Source: Pogonophryne albipinna (lineage: Eukaryota > Chordata > Actinopteri > Perciformes > Artedidraconidae). Taken from it: DNA of 64,000 bases. This document shows positions 61,128 through 64,000 of this stretch, piece by piece. Where the stretch lies: the NCBI GenBank assembly GCA_028583405.1, contig JAPTMU010000092.1:417227-481226 (forward strand), in the 5' to 3' direction. The notes under the pieces were generated by a model. The model was not told the origin of the DNA. It searched no databases and saw only the letters and a program-made list of their open reading frames with translations. Position 1 is the stretch's first letter, and each line of letters opens with the position of its first letter. The position numbers were made by a program, and so were the translations under genes.

Positions 61128-64000
61128 CTACATGTCTCCTCTACATCAACATGTGTCCCCTCTTCTTCATGTCTCTTCTACATCAACATGTGTCCCCTCT
61201 TCTTCATGTCTCTTCTACATCAACATGTGTCCCCTCTTCTTCATGTCTCCTCTACATCAACATGTGTCCCCTCTTCTCCATGTCTCTTCTACATGTCTCT
61301 TCTACATCAACATGTGTCCCCTCTTCTTCATGTCTCTTCTACATCAACATGTGTCCCCTCTTCTTCATGTCTCTTCTACATCAATATGTGTCCCCTCTTC
61401 TTCATGTCTCTTCTACATCAACATGTGTCCCCTCTTCTTCATGTCTCCTCTACATCAACATGTGTCCCCTCTTCTTCATGTCTCTTCTACATCAACATGT
61501 GTCCCCTCTTCTTCATGTCTCTTCTACATAACAGTGTCCATCGTCTCTGTCTCTCTACTCAACATTCTCTTCTTCATGATTCCTCCTCTACATCAACATG
61601 GTGTCCCCTCTTCTTCATGATCTCTTCTACATCAACATGGTGTCCCTCTTCCTTCATGTCTCTTCTACATCAACATGTGTCCCCTCTTCTTATGTCTCTT
61701 CTACATCAACACGTGTCCCCTCTTCTTCATGTCTCTTCTACATCAACATGTTGTCCCTCTTCCTTCATGTCCTACTTCTACATCAACATGTGTCCCCGTC
61801 TTCTTCATGTACTCTTCTACAATCAACATGTGTCCCTCTTCTTCATGTCTCTTCTACATCAACATGCGGTCCCCCTCTTCTTCATGTGCTCGTCCTACAT
61901 CAACATGTGTCCCCTCTTCTTCAATGTCCTCTTCTACATCAACATGTGTCCCCTCCTTCTTCATTGTCTCTTCTACAGCAACAATGTGTCCCCTTCTTCT
62001 TCATGTCGCTTCTACATTCAACATGTGATCCCCTCTTCTTCATGTCTTCTTCTACATCAACATTGTCCCCTCTTCTTCATGTCCTCTTCTACAATCGAAC
62101 ATGTGTCCCCTCTTCTTCATGTCTCTCTCTACATCAACATGTGTCCCCTCTTCTCATGTCTCCTTCTACATCAACATGTGTCCCCTCTTTCTTCATGTCT
62201 CTTCTACATGTCTCTCTACATCAACATGTGTCCCTCTTCTTCCATGTCTCTTCTCCAATCAACTATGGGTGTCCCCTCTTCTTCATGCTCCCTTCTACAT
62301 CAACATGTGTCCCCTCTTCTCATGTCTCTTCACATGTCTCCTCTACCTCAACATGTGTCCCCCTCTTCTTTCATGTCTCTTCTACATCACCATGTTTCCC
62401 CTCTTCTTTCATGTTCTCTTTACATCAACATGTGTCCCCTCTTCTTCATGTCTCCTCTACATCAACACTGTGTCCCCTCGTCTTCATGTCCTCTTCCTAC
62501 ATCAACATGTGTCCCTCTTCTCCATGTCTCTTCTACATATTCTACATCCAATGTGTCCCCTCTTCTTCATGTAGATCTTCTACATCAACACTGTGTCCCC
62601 TCTTCTTCATGTCTCTTCTACATCAACATGTGTCCCCTCCTTCTCAGTCTCCTTCTACATTCACCACTGTGTCCCCCTCTTCTTCATGTCTCTTCTACAT
62701 CAACATGTTGGCTCCCCTCTTCTTCATGTCTCTTCGATTCATCAACATGTGTCCCTCTTCTTCATGTCTCCTTTTCACATTCACCATGTGTCCCCTCTTC
62801 TTCCATGTCTCTTCTACATCAACATGTGTCCCTCTTCCTATTTTCTCTTTCTACATCCAACAGTTTTTCCCCTTTTCTCATTTTTCTCTTTCTACATCAA
62901 CAATGGTGTCCCCTTCTTCTGCATGTCTCTTCTCACATCAACATGTGTCCCGCTCTTCTTTCATGTCTCTTTCTACATCAACATGTGTCCCCTCTTCTTC
63001 ATGTCTCCTCTACATCAACATGTGTCCCCTCTTCTTCATGTCTCTTCTACATCAACATGTGTCCCCTCTTCTTCATGTCTCTTCTACATCAACATGTGTC
63101 CCCTCTTCTTCATGTCTCCTCTACATCAACATGTGTCCCCTCTTCTCCATGTCTCTTCTACATGTCTCTTCTACATCAACATGTGTCCCCTCTTCTTCAT
63201 GTCTCTTCTACATCAACATGTGTCCCCTCTTCTTCATGTCTCTTCTACATCAATATGTGTCCCCTCTTCTTCATGTCTCTTCTACATCAACATGTGTCCC
63301 CTCTTCTTCATGTCTCCTCTACATCAACATGTGTCCCCTCTTCTTCATGTCTCTTCTACATCAACATGTGTCCCCTCTTCTTCATGTCTCTTCTACATCA
63401 ACATGTGTCCCCTCTTCTTCATGTCTCCTCTACATCAACATGTGTCCCCTCTTCTTCATGTCTCTTCTACATCAACATGTGTCCCCTCTTCTTCATGTCT
63501 CTTCTACATCAACATGTTCCCCTCTTCTTATGTCTCTTCTACATCAACACGTGTCCCCTCTTCTTCATGTCTCTTCTACATCAACATGTGTCCCCTCTTC
63601 TTCATGTCTCTTCTACATCAACATGTGTCCCCTCTTCTTCATGTCTCTTCTACATCAACATGTGTCCCCTCTTCTTCATGTCTCTTCTACATCAACATGT
63701 GTCCCCTCTTCTTCATGTCTCTTCTACATCAACATGTGTCCCCTCTTCTTCATGTCTCTTCTACATCAACATGTGTCCCCTCTTCCTCATGTCTCTTCTA
63801 CATCAACATGTGTCCCCTCTTCTTCATGTCTCTTCTACATCAACATGTGTCCCCTCTTCTTCATGTCTCTTCTACATCAACATGTGTCCGCTCTTCTTCA
63901 TGTCTCTTCTACATCAACATGTGTCCCCTCTTCTTCATGTCTCTTCTACATCAACATGTGTCCCCTCTTCTTCATGTCTCTTCTACATCAACATGTGTCC
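61128..64000. repeat. 37-bp minisatellite running off the window
   Basis: The unit is catgtctcttctacatcaac followed by atgtgtcccctcttctt. About 77 units. 61128-61540 and 62990-64000 are clean; about 61545-62985 carries dozens of single-base indels. Variant markers recur with a fixed offset of 1,869 bp (see findings). Confidence 0.97.

Noticed and set aside
61073..62574. Frames with HVSPLLHVSST repeats
   Set aside because: 37-bp minisatellite artefacts; 37 is not divisible by three, so they shift and end quickly in clean sequence.

Overview
The window is nuclear DNA from a ray-finned fish, most likely a percomorph teleost. This is inferred from vertebrate-type split genes (a PHF21A orthologue), teleost-style L2 LINEs and hAT transposons, long (TG)n tracts and dense tandem repeats. 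Nothing bacterial or plasmid-like is present. By a rough sum, about 40% of the window is tandem repeat, with periods of 15, 15, 20, 31, 33, 36, 37, 48 and 67 bp. Most long open frames are by-products of repeat periods divisible by three.

Region 1 (1-15.2 kb, + strand) is the 3' half of phf21a, the PHD-finger subunit (BHC80) of the LSD1/CoREST histone demethylase complex. Five coding exons can be joined in phase: 1371-1465, 3718-3873, 7295-7370, 7874-7977 and 8200-9084. The introns hold a 1.2 kb polypyrimidine tract, a large hairpin and a 2.8 kb G-rich 20-bp minisatellite cut by a 319-bp MITE. A long probable 3' UTR follows. It contains six tandem hairpin units at 13221-14358.

Region 2 (15.2-22.1 kb) is a 31-bp satellite with higher-order structure. 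It is split by a minus-strand endogenous retrovirus, of which the LTR, polypurine tract, a short env-position frame and part of the integrase are visible. A 1000-N gap covers the rest.

Region 3 (22.1-36.6 kb) holds transposon debris, a (TG)n tract, a hAT element with a nested MITE, a nearly complete but inactivated minus-strand L2 LINE, an unrecognised multi-exon candidate, an initiator tRNA-Met gene and a 48-bp minisatellite of 32 units.

Region 4 (36.6-47.0 kb) is one 10.4 kb block of a 67-bp satellite, about 155 units.

Region 5 (47.1-58.8 kb, + strand) is a four-exon gene for an 856-residue hAT-transposase-derived zinc-finger protein (ZNF862/C17orf113-like). Its first exon lies next to the satellite. 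Intron 1 contains two nested inverted-repeat elements. Intron 2 contains a 15-bp minisatellite and a stack of at least four elements inserted into one another.

Region 6 (58.8-64 kb) has no recognised gene. It holds a (TG)n tract and a 37-bp minisatellite running off the window, with an indel-noisy stretch that looks like an assembly artefact.

The two protein genes are both nuclear. One is a chromatin reader and the other a probable DNA-binding protein of transposon origin. Nothing in the sequence links them functionally. No wholly new system is proven. The best candidates for unusual biology are the hairpin array in the phf21a 3' UTR, the satellite next to the hAT-derived gene, and the nested transposon stack.
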